Counted from the stretch's first letter, positions 1 to 8,170 are shown. The stretch: DNA of 12,875 bases from Streptomyces violaceus (GCA_000715635.1 KL569111.1:82253-95127), one strand, 5' to 3'. Notes: generated by a model not told the origin, from the letters alone. Program-made: numbers and translations.

Positions 1-1660
<1,660 letters not shown>

Positions 1661-1729
1661 CTACGCCGGCATTACCCGGTAACAGGTTCGGCGGTCGACG
1701 CAGCGGCTTCCGTCTGCCGACGTTCCGTG

Positions 1730-1771
1730 TGAAACATCACTCGACTTCGGTGATGTTTCATGTGAAACATC
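1730..1771. repeat. Overlapping inverted repeats (alternating GAAACATC / GATGTTTC arms) inside the riboswitch insert
   Basis: Three arms alternate here. TGAAACATCAC (1730-1740) and GTGATGTTTCA (1750-1760) form a perfect 11-bp inverted repeat with a 9-nt loop. The middle arm also pairs with the third as GATGTTTC/GAAACATC (1752-1759 with 1764-1771, 4-nt centre). In the thiC leader RNA the two hairpins are mutually exclusive because they share the middle arm. Confidence 0.85.
1755..1768. promoter_or_regulatory. parS-like ParB binding site (13/14), within the thiC riboswitch
   Basis: GTTTCATGTGAAAC differs from the Streptomyces parS consensus GTTTCACGTGAAAC at one central base. Flanking T and A also match the 16-bp form TGTTTCACGTGAAACA, giving 15/16. 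It lies in the middle of the long insert of the thiC TPP riboswitch. ParB binding is inferred from the match and from two further matches in this window. Confidence 0.65.
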
Positions 1772-1839
1772 GCTGGGACGGAGGTCAGCGCCCTCTCAGC
1801 CCGGTGCTCCGAGCTCCCGCGTGTACAAAAGGTGCCTCC

Positions 1840-1867
1840 ACGCTAGCGGCAATTCTGGCGCGGTGAA
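1840..1867 (-). promoter_or_regulatory. Candidate vegetative promoter of thiC
   Basis: On the minus strand a -35 element TTCACC (1862-1867; five of six to TTGACC) is followed after 16 nt by TAGCGT (1840-1845), a good Streptomyces TAGRRT-type -10 box. Transcription would start near the A at 1833, exactly where the predicted P1 strand of the TPP riboswitch begins. This positional agreement supports both calls. The element is recognised by eye only. Confidence 0.6.
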
Positions 1868-1902
1868 CAGAGGGCCCCCCTCGTTCTTGCGATGATCGGT
1901 CG

Positions 1903-3552
1903 GTGACCACGACGCAGCGTCCCCCTTACCCACCGCCCGAGCCGCCTCGCGGATCCGGCGCCGGAAACGGCAACGGCCGGGGAGACGGCCACGATTTCGT
2001 ACCCGGAGCCGGGTACGAGCCCGGAGCCAGGTATGAGCCCGGGGCCGGTTACGGGGGCGGTGGTGAGCGTGGTTCCGGCTCTGCCGGGGGATACGGGCCG
2101 GGCAACGGCCAGGGTGGCGGCTCAGCCGGTGGGCACGGTCCCGACGACGGACAGGGGCCGGGCGCCGGAGGGGGGCACGGGCATGGTTCCGGAACCGGCG
2201 GAGGCGATGGTCACGGAGACGGCTCCGGTTCCGGTTCCGCGCCAGGTGGCGGACACGGGCACTCGCACAGCCACGGCCCGGCCGCGCCCGTCTCCATGCA
2301 TCTGCGCAAGATCATCGCGGCGATCCTGATCCCGTTCGGCGCGGCCGTGCTGGTCGGTCTCGTCGTGCTGTGGCCGGGCGGCGCCCCGCCGCACGAGCGC
2401 ACCGGCGTCGGCTTCGACCGGCAGACCGAACAAGCCTCGGTCACCAAGGTCGTGGAGATCAGCTGCAAGGAGGCCGGCGCTTCGGGAGTCCCGCCGACCG
2501 GCGACACCTCCACCGCCGAGGGCTCTTCCGCGGAGCAGCAGGAGAAGGGCACCTGCAAGCGGGCGACGATCCGGGTCGACAGCGGCAAGGACAAGGGCCG
2601 CACCTTCACCGAGATCATCCAGCCGGACCAGTCCCGCCAGTTGCACGAGGGCCAGAAGGTCGTGGTCGCCTACGAGCCCTCCGCGCCGAAGGACCTGCAG
2701 TACTCGGTCACCGACGTCAACCGCCGTCTGCCCATGGGCCTGCTGGCCGGCATCTTCGCGCTCGCCGTAGTGGTCGTCGGGCGGATGCGGGGGGTCATGG
2801 CCCTCGTCGCACTGGCCATCAGCTTCCTGGTGCTGACCTTCTTCATCCTGCCCGCGATCCTGCAGGGCTCGAACCCGCTGATCGTGGCGGTGGTGGGCGC
2901 GAGCGCCATCATGCTCATCGCCCTGTACATGTGTCACGGACTATCCGCACGGACCTCCGTGGCGGTGCTCGGCACTCTCATCTCCCTGCTGCTGATCGGC
3001 ATCCTCGGCTCGCTGTTCATCGACTGGGCCGCGCTCACCGGCAACACCGACGACAACACCGGTCTGATCCACGGCCTCTATCCGACGATCGACATGAGCG
3101 GCCTGCTGCTCGCCGGCGTCATCATCGGTTCACTCGGTGTGCTCGACGACGTGACGGTCACACAAACCTCGGCGGTCTGGGAGCTGCACGAGGCCAATCC
3201 GTCGATGGGCTGGCGCGGGCTCTACCGCGCGGGCATCCGGATCGGCCGCGACCACATCGCCTCGGTCGTCAACACACTCGTCCTCGCCTACGCGGGTGCC
3301 GCCCTGCCACTGCTGCTGCTGTTCTCCATCGCGCAGAGCGGTGTGGGGACGGTCGCCAACAGCGAGCTGGTCGCGGAGGAGATCGTGCGCACGCTCGTCG
3401 GTTCGATCGGCCTGGTCGCCTCGGTGCCGGTCACCACCGTGCTGGCCGCGCTCGTGGTCTCGGCCGACCGCACCGGGGAAGAGCGCGCCGTGGAAGCCTC
3501 GGCGGTCCCGGCCCCGGCACGCGGGGGGAGGGGCCGGAGGCGTAAGCGCTGA
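1903..3552 (+). CDS. YibE/F-like multi-pass membrane protein with Gly/His-rich N-terminal tail
   Basis: This 549-residue protein has a GTG start; no clear Shine-Dalgarno precedes it, so it may be leaderless. Residues 1-130 are low complexity: a proline run, PGAGYE-type repeats, Gly-rich repeats and a HGHSHSHG cluster around residues 118-125. A transmembrane helix follows at about 137-158. The next segment, roughly 160-275, is predicted extracytoplasmic and has two cysteines (C188, C218) that could form a disulfide. From about 278 there are several hydrophobic helices with the YibE/F-type loop GVLDDVTVTQTSAVWELHEANP. The C-terminus is basic and cytoplasmic (GRGRRRKR). YibE/F family proteins are membrane proteins of poorly defined function. 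The gene diverges from thiC and converges on ssgA. The family call is confident; the role is unknown. Confidence 0.85.
   Translation: MTTTQRPPYPPPEPPRGSGAGNGNGRGDGHDFVPGAGYEPGARYEPGAGYGGGGERGSGSAGGYGPGNGQGGGSAGGHGPDDGQGPGAGGGHGHGSGTGGGDGHGDGSGSGSAPGGGHGHSHSHGPAAPVSMHLRKIIAAILIPFGAAVLVGLVVLWPGGAPPHERTGVGFDRQTEQASVTKVVEISCKEAGASGVPPTGDTSTAEGSSAEQQEKGTCKRATIRVDSGKDKGRTFTEIIQPDQSRQLHEGQKVVVAYEPSAPKDLQYSVTDVNRRLPMGLLAGIFALAVVVVGRMRGVMALVALAISFLVLTFFILPAILQGSNPLIVAVVGASAIMLIALYMCHGLSARTSVAVLGTLISLLLIGILGSLFIDWAALTGNTDDNTGLIHGLYPTIDMSGLLLAGVIIGSLGVLDDVTVTQTSAVWELHEANPSMGWRGLYRAGIRIGRDHIASVVNTLVLAYAGAALPLLLLFSIAQSGVGTVANSELVAEEIVRTLVGSIGLVASVPVTTVLAALVVSADRTGEERAVEASAVPAPARGGRGRRRKR
2002..2055 (+). 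repeat. Three 18-bp tandem repeats (PGAGYE / PGARYE / PGAGYG) in the YibE/F tail
   Basis: Units at 2002-2019, 2020-2037 and 2038-2055 each read CCCGGRGCC followed by a Tyr codon. The period is a multiple of three, so the frame is kept, and the units encode PGAGYE, PGARYE and PGAGYG. Confidence 0.85.
2077..2160 (+). repeat. Two imperfect 42-bp repeats encoding Gly-rich 14-residue units
   Basis: The copies at 2077-2118 and 2119-2160 encode GSAGGYGPGNGQGG and GSAGGHGPDDGQGP. They are in frame within the YibE/F N-terminal tail and probably arose by slippage or duplication. Confidence 0.75.
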
Positions 3553-3742
3553 CGGTTCGAGGCGCGCGAGGCCGACGTCTCTGAGCCAAGACGCCTCTGA
3601 GGCCTCGGATATCCCGGGTACCTCGGACAGTTCCGGCCGCTCTGACGCCGAAAGCCGCTGCCCCGCCCTGCGGCGAAGCGTTCCCGCACGGCTCGGCAGC
3701 ATCCGGTGAAGCGTTACTCCACAGTGCCGCCCGACGGGTGTC

Positions 3743-4177
3743 TCACCCGGCGCCCTGTTCCGCCAGGATGCGGTCCAGCGCCTCGTCGAGGTGGGCGTCG
3801 AAGTCGGCGAGCGAGCCTTCCTGGCCCAGCGGCACCAGCTTGTCGGTGCGGTCGAGGAAGGCGACGAGCGGTGCCGTGGAGGACCGGAACAACGCCTGGT
3901 CGCTACCTACCTGAAGCCGGATCAGCACCTCGCCCAGCGTGTCCGGTTCGACGGGAGTGACGCGCACATCGCCCTCGCCGCACGGCCGGCCGACGCCGTC
4001 GATCAGCAGCTCGCGGCCGAAAGCCCACGTCACCGGGGCGTCACCGGGCAGGTGGAAGGTCAGCCGGACTGCATAGGGATCACCGGTCTCATAGCGCAGC
4101 TCCACCGGAATGCGGAAGGAGAGCTCCTCGGACACGAGAAAGCTCATCATGACCTCTGCTTGTACGGACTCGCGCAT
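3743..4177 (-). CDS. ssgA: SsgA, activator of sporulation-specific cell division (SALP family)
   Basis: The 144-residue product begins MRESVQAEVMMSFLVSEELS and continues through FRIPVELRYETGDPYAVRLT, FHLPGDAPVTWAFGREL, LVAFLDRTDKLVPLGQE and a C-terminal DEALDRILAE segment, which I recognise as SsgA. SsgA-like proteins are small and found only in morphologically complex actinomycetes. SsgA promotes septum formation and marks sites of peptidoglycan synthesis during sporulation. I chose the ATG at 4175-4177 because the MRESVQ N-terminus is conserved and GGGG lies about 8 nt upstream. An alternative at ATG 4145-4147 (MSFLVS) has an AGAGG at good spacing and would shorten the protein by 10 residues. 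It lies 97 nt downstream of ssgR in the same orientation. A weak TTGTGA-N18-CAAGAT promoter candidate sits in that gap, consistent with separate, SsgR-activated transcription. Confidence 0.96.
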   Translation of the reverse strand: MRESVQAEVMMSFLVSEELSFRIPVELRYETGDPYAVRLTFHLPGDAPVTWAFGRELLIDGVGRPCGEGDVRVTPVEPDTLGEVLIRLQVGSDQALFRSSTAPLVAFLDRTDKLVPLGQEGSLADFDAHLDEALDRILAEQGAG

Positions 4178-4274
4178 CGCTAACCCCGTCATTCGCCGTG
4201 ACTGGCCGGGAACGAACCTCTGACACTGGTGGAATCTTGCTGAACGTACACAGCAGATCACAAGGAGTGAGTTT

Positions 4275-5141
4275 TCACATACTGATAGAGAGCGCCAACG
4301 ATCCGAGTCGCCGCCCGATCTCGCTCTGCAACTGCCGGGCCGCGGGCAGCAGCCGGTCCTGCTGGTGGGCGGGCAGGGAGATGGCCATCGTCGCGGCCGT
4401 GGTGCCGAGGGTGAGCGGGATCGCCGCGCAGACCGTGCCCAGGGCGTACTCCTGACGCTCGGTCACCGGTTCCATTCGCCGCACCCGTTCCAGACGCCGG
4501 AGGAGGCTGTGGTTGTCCCGCACCGTGTACGGCGTGAGGGGCTGCGCCGGGTAGCGGTCGAGGTGGTCGCGGCGGGCTTCCCCGTCCAGCTGGGACAGCA
4601 GGCACTGCCCGACGGCGTGAGCGTGCCCGGTCTCCCGGAAGTCGGCCCACTCCTCGACCGCCGGGGTGCCCCGGGTCTGGGAGACGCACATGACCTCGAT
4701 CTCGCCCTCGCGGTACGCCGCGTAGTAGACGGGGACGCCGAGCAGGTCACGCCACTGCGCGAGCGTGTCGACCACCGTGCTGCGACGTTTCTGCCGCGCT
4801 CCGCTGCTGCTCAGCCGCTCGGCGGCCTCACCGAGGAAGAACAGGCCCTTGTCACGGCGCAGATAGCCCTCGTGCACGAGGGTGCGCAGCAAGTGGTAGG
4901 TCGTGGGCAGCGCCAGCCCGGTCTCGCGGGCCAGTTGCTTGGCGGGGGCGCCGTAGACGTGCCCGGCGACGGTTTCCAGCAGGCGCATGGCGCGCTGTAC
5001 GGATCCGATGAGGGTCGCCGGAGGCGGGGGTACGGCAGGAGGCGGTGGTGTGGTGGGAGGCGGTGACTCGGAGGGTGCCGCCGAGCGTGGTTGCGCGGGA
5101 ACGCTGCGCAGGTGGGCCGGTGCGGTGTCAGCCGGGGTCAA
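4275..5141 (-). CDS. ssgR: SsgR, IclR-family transcriptional regulator of ssgA
   Basis: The 288-residue protein has an N-terminal winged helix-turn-helix at about 44-108 (IGSVQRAMRLLETVAGH, then LARETGLALPTTYHLLRTLV) and a C-terminal IclR effector domain from about 120 to 280. In S. coelicolor, SsgR is the IclR-type activator needed for ssgA transcription, and its gene lies directly upstream of ssgA as here. The start is an unusual TTG (5141-5139). It is chosen because an in-frame stop lies two codons upstream (5147-5145), GGGAG sits 6 nt before the TTG, and no ATG or GTG occurs before residue 52, which is already inside the DNA-binding domain. The first 43 residues are a proline-rich, probably disordered leader (PPPTTPPPPAVPPPPA). 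No TTA codon was found. The overall call rests on both domain architecture and linkage to ssgA. Confidence 0.93.
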   Translation of the reverse strand: MTPADTAPAHLRSVPAQPRSAAPSESPPPTTPPPPAVPPPPATLIGSVQRAMRLLETVAGHVYGAPAKQLARETGLALPTTYHLLRTLVHEGYLRRDKGLFFLGEAAERLSSSGARQKRRSTVVDTLAQWRDLLGVPVYYAAYREGEIEVMCVSQTRGTPAVEEWADFRETGHAHAVGQCLLSQLDGEARRDHLDRYPAQPLTPYTVRDNHSLLRRLERVRRMEPVTERQEYALGTVCAAIPLTLGTTAATMAISLPAHQQDRLLPAARQLQSEIGRRLGSLALSISM

Positions 5142-5168
5142 GGGTCACTCCCGAAGCGCGAGGGGCCG

Positions 5169-5190
5169 ACCCGTGCGGAGGAACACGGGT
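5169..5190. promoter_or_regulatory. 7-bp inverted repeat upstream of ssgR, possible operator
   Basis: ACCCGTG (5169-5175) and CACGGGT (5184-5190) form a perfect inverted repeat with an 8-nt spacer, 28-49 nt upstream of the ssgR TTG. Its size and position suit a dimeric regulator such as an IclR protein, but a leader hairpin is equally possible. No function is demonstrated. Confidence 0.35.
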
Positions 5191-5345
5191 GGGGGTGTAT
5201 GCCGCTCGCGGGGATGTCCCCGCGTCGAGCCGGACTCTATTCGTCTGCCACCGCACGCAGACGGCCCTGCCGGGAAACTTCCCCCGCCCGAGGGAACGGG
5301 CGATTCCAAGCGTTTCCCGCTACCCCCACCGGTTTCCCACCGGTC

Positions 5346-5558
5346 TCACCAGTCGCTGCGCGACGAGGAGCTCGAGGTGAACTTCCGTACGACGTAGATC
5401 AGTCCGCCGACCAGCGCCACGAAGACCAGCACCTTGAAGAGCAGTCCGATGACGAACCCGACCACACTGGCGATCAGCCCGCCGAACACGACCAGGGCGA
5501 TGACCGGCACCGCGATCCACTTCACCCACCACGGCAGTCCCGTGAAGATCTCTCGCAT
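5346..5558 (-). CDS. Small two-helix membrane protein, resembles DUF5326 family
   Basis: The 70-residue product begins MREIFTGLPWWVKWIAVPVI, followed by two hydrophobic helices at about 12-35 and 38-60 and a polar serine-rich tail (TSSSSSRSDW). The ATG at 5558 is preceded by AAGGACGAGGG, a good ribosome binding region; an upstream in-frame ATG at 5624 lacks one and adds a polar 22-residue leader, so it was not chosen. The sequence resembles a short membrane protein conserved next to ssgR in streptomycetes that I associate, from memory, with DUF5326. Its function is unknown. It runs in the same direction as the cupin gene upstream, 156 nt away. Confidence 0.8.
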   Translation of the reverse strand: MREIFTGLPWWVKWIAVPVIALVVFGGLIASVVGFVIGLLFKVLVFVALVGGLIYVVRKFTSSSSSRSDW

Positions 5559-5714
5559 CGCCCTCGTCCTTACCTCTCCACCCGTTCGAGTGCCGGGTCC
5601 TGTCGGTCTCCTGATGTTCTGCACTCGATGCTAGGTCCGGGAGGAGGTCGGGCGGGGGCTTCGCACCCCTTGTCCTCCCCTGACCGAACCCTTAGGGAAC
5701 CCCGAGGCTGTCCG

Positions 5715-6032
5715 TCAGCTCTCGGGCGGAGAGAACACCACCAGCACCCTGAGGTCCTCGGTGATGTGGTGGAACTTGTGGGCGACGCCCGCCGGCACGT
5801 AGACCACGCTGCCGCGTGCCACCTGGGTCGTCTCCAGGCCGACGGTGATCGCGGCACGGCCGCTCACAACGAAGTAGACCTCGTCCTGATTGTGCGGCTT
5901 CTGTGGATCCTGCTCGCCCGCATCGAGGGCGTACAGACCGACCGACATGTTCTGCGCCCGCAGAAACTGCAGGTAGGCGCCCTCGTTGGCGGCGCGCTCC
6001 GCCTCCAGTTCGTCCAGCCGGAATGCCTTCAT
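5715..6032 (-). CDS. Small single-domain cupin protein
   Basis: The 105-residue protein is a single cupin beta-barrel. The first motif appears as PHNQDEVYFVVSG (residues 46-58) and the second as GSVVYVPAGVAHKF (74-87), followed by LRVLVVFSPPES at the end. Likely metal ligands are H47, E51 and H85; the first motif has one histidine rather than the usual HxH, with N48-Q49 following. Such small cupins can be metal-dependent enzymes or ligand binders, and the substrate cannot be read from the sequence. The start ATG at 6032 faces the holin-like gene, with 60 bp between the two starts, so both promoters must lie in that short divergent gap or overlap the genes. Confidence 0.9.
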   Translation of the reverse strand: MKAFRLDELEAERAANEGAYLQFLRAQNMSVGLYALDAGEQDPQKPHNQDEVYFVVSGRAAITVGLETTQVARGSVVYVPAGVAHKFHHITEDLRVLVVFSPPES

Positions 6033-6092
6033 CGCCTAGTCCGCCCCTGCCTCTAGTGCCCGTGCCCGATCAGGTCTGCCACGATCAGACAC

Positions 6093-6470
6093 ATGAAGAA
6101 TTTCGTAGTCAAGACGATCGCCAACGCCGGTGCCCTGGCGGTCGCCGTATGGCTGCTCGACAAGATCACCCTGACCGGTGACAGCACGGGCAAGAAGATC
6201 GGCACCCTGATCATCGTCGCGCTGATCTTCGGCCTGGTGAACTTCCTGGTCAAGCCGCTCGTCAAACTGCTCAGCCTCCCGCTGCTGATATTGACGCTCG
6301 GCCTCTTCACCCTGATCGTCAACGCGCTGATGCTGCTGCTCACCTCGTGGCTGGCCGACCAGTTCGACCTGAGCTTCCAGGTGGACGGATTCTGGACGGC
6401 CGTCCTGGGCGGCCTGATCATCTCTGTCGTCTCCTGGGCGCTGAACGTCGTCCTGCCGGACGGAGACTGA
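6093..6470 (+). CDS. Holin-4-superfamily-like small membrane protein (four transmembrane helices)
   Basis: The 125-residue protein starts MKNFVVKTIANAGALAVAVW and has about four hydrophobic helices (roughly 8-23, 36-52, 60-85 and 98-120) with the family pattern FGLVNFLVKPLVKLLSLPL-ILTLGLFTLIVNALML. This matches the chromosomal 'phage holin family 4 / mycobacterial 4-TMS holin' group, which is widespread in actinobacteria and not evidence of a prophage. A cytolytic role is unproven. The stop codon lies 6 nt before the ptpA start, so the genes are almost certainly co-transcribed. No clear Shine-Dalgarno precedes the ATG. Confidence 0.85.
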   Translation: MKNFVVKTIANAGALAVAVWLLDKITLTGDSTGKKIGTLIIVALIFGLVNFLVKPLVKLLSLPLLILTLGLFTLIVNALMLLLTSWLADQFDLSFQVDGFWTAVLGGLIISVVSWALNVVLPDGD

Positions 6471-6476
6471 GCGCGT

Positions 6477-6968
6477 ATGACGTACCGAGTCTGCTTCGTC
6501 TGCACGGGCAACATCTGCCGTTCCCCGATGGCCGAGGTCATCTTCCGGGCCCGCGTGGCGGAGGCCGGACTCGACGGCCTGGTCGAGGTCGACAGTGCCG
6601 GCACGGGCGGCTGGCACGAGGGCGACGGCGCCGACCCGCGTACGGTGGCCGTCCTGGAGGAGAACGGCTACGCCACCGGCCACACGGCCCGGCAGTTCCA
6701 GCCGTCGTGGTTCTCCCGCCTCGACCTGGTCGTCGCCCTCGACGCCAGCCACCTCGGCGCCCTGCGCCGCCTCGCGCCCACGGAGGAGGACGCGCGGAAG
6801 GTGCGGCTCCTCCGTTCGTACGACTCCGCCGCCGGCGACGACCTCGACGTACCGGACCCCTACTACGGGGGCGCGGACGGTTTCGGGGCATGCCTTGAGA
6901 TGGTGGAGGCGGCGAGCGCCGGTCTGCTCGCCGCGGTGCGGGCGGACGTGGAGGGACGAGTGGCATGA
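6477..6968 (+). CDS. ptpA: PtpA, low-molecular-weight protein-tyrosine phosphatase
   Basis: The 163-residue protein carries the LMW-PTP phosphate-binding loop VCTGNICRS near its N-terminus, with nucleophile C9 and R15 of the CX5R signature, and the general-acid loop DPYYGG with D127. The protein is full length for the family (about 150-165 residues) and cytosolic. Family members dephosphorylate phosphotyrosine in proteins; in S. coelicolor the homologous PtpA (SCO3921, from memory) influences antibiotic production when overexpressed. GGAG inside the end of the preceding gene serves as ribosome binding site. The stop TGA overlaps the ATG of the next gene (ATGA), pointing to translational coupling with the PLP enzyme. 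Confidence 0.96.
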   Translation: MTYRVCFVCTGNICRSPMAEVIFRARVAEAGLDGLVEVDSAGTGGWHEGDGADPRTVAVLEENGYATGHTARQFQPSWFSRLDLVVALDASHLGALRRLAPTEEDARKVRLLRSYDSAAGDDLDVPDPYYGGADGFGACLEMVEAASAGLLAAVRADVEGRVA

Positions 6969-8170
6969 GTGAATCCGCGACGGGTGACCAGGGCGGACCG
7001 ACCGGCGAGACGGCCCGGGCGCCGAGCGACGGGGCCCCGGTCGCCGCCGACGCCGGTGACGGCACGCGGGCGGTACGGGCCGGGCTGCCCGAGGCGGTCA
7101 AGTACGAGCCCACGCTGCCCGGACCGGTGTTCGCCGCTCACTTCCATCTGCCGGGCGACCCGACCGGCCCGTACACCTACGGCCGTGACGAGAACCCGAC
7201 CTGGACACTGCTGGAGCGCGCCGTCGGCGAGCTGGAGGCGCCCGGCCGGGACGATGTCGAGACGCTCGTATTCGCGTCGGGCATGGCCGCGACCTCGGCG
7301 GTGCTCTTCTCCCAGCTGCGCGCCGGCGATGTGTGTGTCCTGCCCGACGACGGCTATCAGGCGCTGCCCCTGGTGCGCGCCCAGCTGGAGACGTACGGCA
7401 TCGAGGTGCGCACCGCGCCGACCCGCGGCGACGCCCAGCTCGACGTACTGGACGGCGCGAAGCTGCTGTGGATCGAGACGCCGTCGAACCCCGGGCTCGA
7501 CGTGTGCGACATCAGGCGGCTCGCCGAGGCCGCACACGCGCGTGGTGTCCTGGTGGCCGTCGACAACACCCTCGCGACACCGCTCGGCCAGCGCCCCCTG
7601 GAGCTCGGCGCCGACTTCGCGGTGGCCAGCGGCACCAAGCAGCTCACGGGGCACGGCGACATCCTCCTGGGCTACGTCGTCGGCCGTGACTCCGAGGCCA
7701 TGGCCGCCGTACGCCGCTGGCGCAAGATCGTCGGAGCGATTCCCGGGCCCATGGAGGCCTGGCTCGCGCACCGTTCGATCGCGACGCTGCAGTTGCGCGT
7801 CGACCGGCAGAGCACGACCGCCCTGGCGGTCGCCGAAGCGCTGCGCGAGCGTCCTGAGGTGACCGGACTGCGTTACCCCGGACTCCCCGACGACCCCGCG
7901 CACAAGATCGCGGCTCAGCAGATGCGGCGCTATGGCTGCGTGGTGTCGTTCACCCTGCCCACGCGTGCGCACGCCGACCGTTTCCTCGACGCGCTGCGGC
8001 TCGTGGACGACGCGACGAGCTTCGGCGGAGTACGGTCCACGGCCGAACGACGTGGCCGCTGGGGCGGCGACGCGGTCCCGGAGGGCTTCATCCGCCTGTC
8101 GGTCGGCGCCGAGGACCCGGAGGACCTGGTGGCGGACGTACTGCGCGCACTGGACACGTCGACGGCCTGA
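6965..8170 (+). CDS. Cys/Met-metabolism PLP-dependent enzyme (cystathionine gamma-synthase/lyase-like)
   Basis: The 401-residue protein belongs to the trans-sulfuration fold-type I PLP family. Visible family signatures are YTYGRDENPTW (neighbouring-subunit Tyr and Arg), FASGMAATSAVL, WIETPSNPGLD, VAVDNTLATPLG, the PLP-lysine segment ASGTKQLTGHGDI (K225) and the C-terminal FIRLSVGAEDPEDLVADVL. The first ~30 residues are a polar extension. Two places depart from canonical enzymes: the tyrosine normally followed by GGT is in DDGYQALP (Y131), and the canonical SLGGxES segment reads SFGGVRST, putting R357 where cystathionine gamma-lyases and synthases usually have a specificity-setting glutamate. 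Substrate is therefore uncertain. The ATG overlaps the ptpA stop by 4 nt, with GGAGGG 9 nt upstream, so it is translated in the ptpA operon. Confidence 0.92.
   Translation: MSESATGDQGGPTGETARAPSDGAPVAADAGDGTRAVRAGLPEAVKYEPTLPGPVFAAHFHLPGDPTGPYTYGRDENPTWTLLERAVGELEAPGRDDVETLVFASGMAATSAVLFSQLRAGDVCVLPDDGYQALPLVRAQLETYGIEVRTAPTRGDAQLDVLDGAKLLWIETPSNPGLDVCDIRRLAEAAHARGVLVAVDNTLATPLGQRPLELGADFAVASGTKQLTGHGDILLGYVVGRDSEAMAAVRRWRKIVGAIPGPMEAWLAHRSIATLQLRVDRQSTTALAVAEALRERPEVTGLRYPGLPDDPAHKIAAQQMRRYGCVVSFTLPTRAHADRFLDALRLVDDATSFGGVRSTAERRGRWGGDAVPEGFIRLSVGAEDPEDLVADVLRALDTSTA

Noticed and set aside
1728..1740. Second parS site at the GTGTGAAACATCAC arm
   Set aside because: Only one half matches parS; it is better explained as the partner arm of the 11-bp inverted repeat.
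2370..3545. 391-codon plus-strand frame overlapping the YibE/F gene
   Set aside because: Arg/Gly/Pro-rich translation typical of an out-of-frame read; the 1903-3552 frame has the membrane helices and family motif.
3553..3742. Short repeats between the YibE/F and ssgA genes (GACGTCTCTGAG / GACGCCTCTGAG, and GAGGCCTC)
   Set aside because: I looked for a bidirectional terminator; no stem longer than a few base pairs was found, and the direct repeat is too short and imperfect to interpret.
5285..5302. CGCCCG-AGGGAA-CGGGCG hairpin downstream of the small membrane protein gene
   Set aside because: Only a 6-bp stem in GC-rich DNA, without a U-tract; such matches are expected by chance, so I do not call it a terminator.
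5091..6056. 321-codon plus-strand frame across ssgR leader, small membrane protein and cupin genes
   Set aside because: Low-complexity shadow frame; the minus-strand genes have recognisable products and ribosome binding sites.
6093..6470. Prophage remnant suggested by the holin-like protein
   Set aside because: The family is a common chromosomal membrane protein in actinobacteria; no lysin, integrase, attachment site or phage structural gene is nearby.
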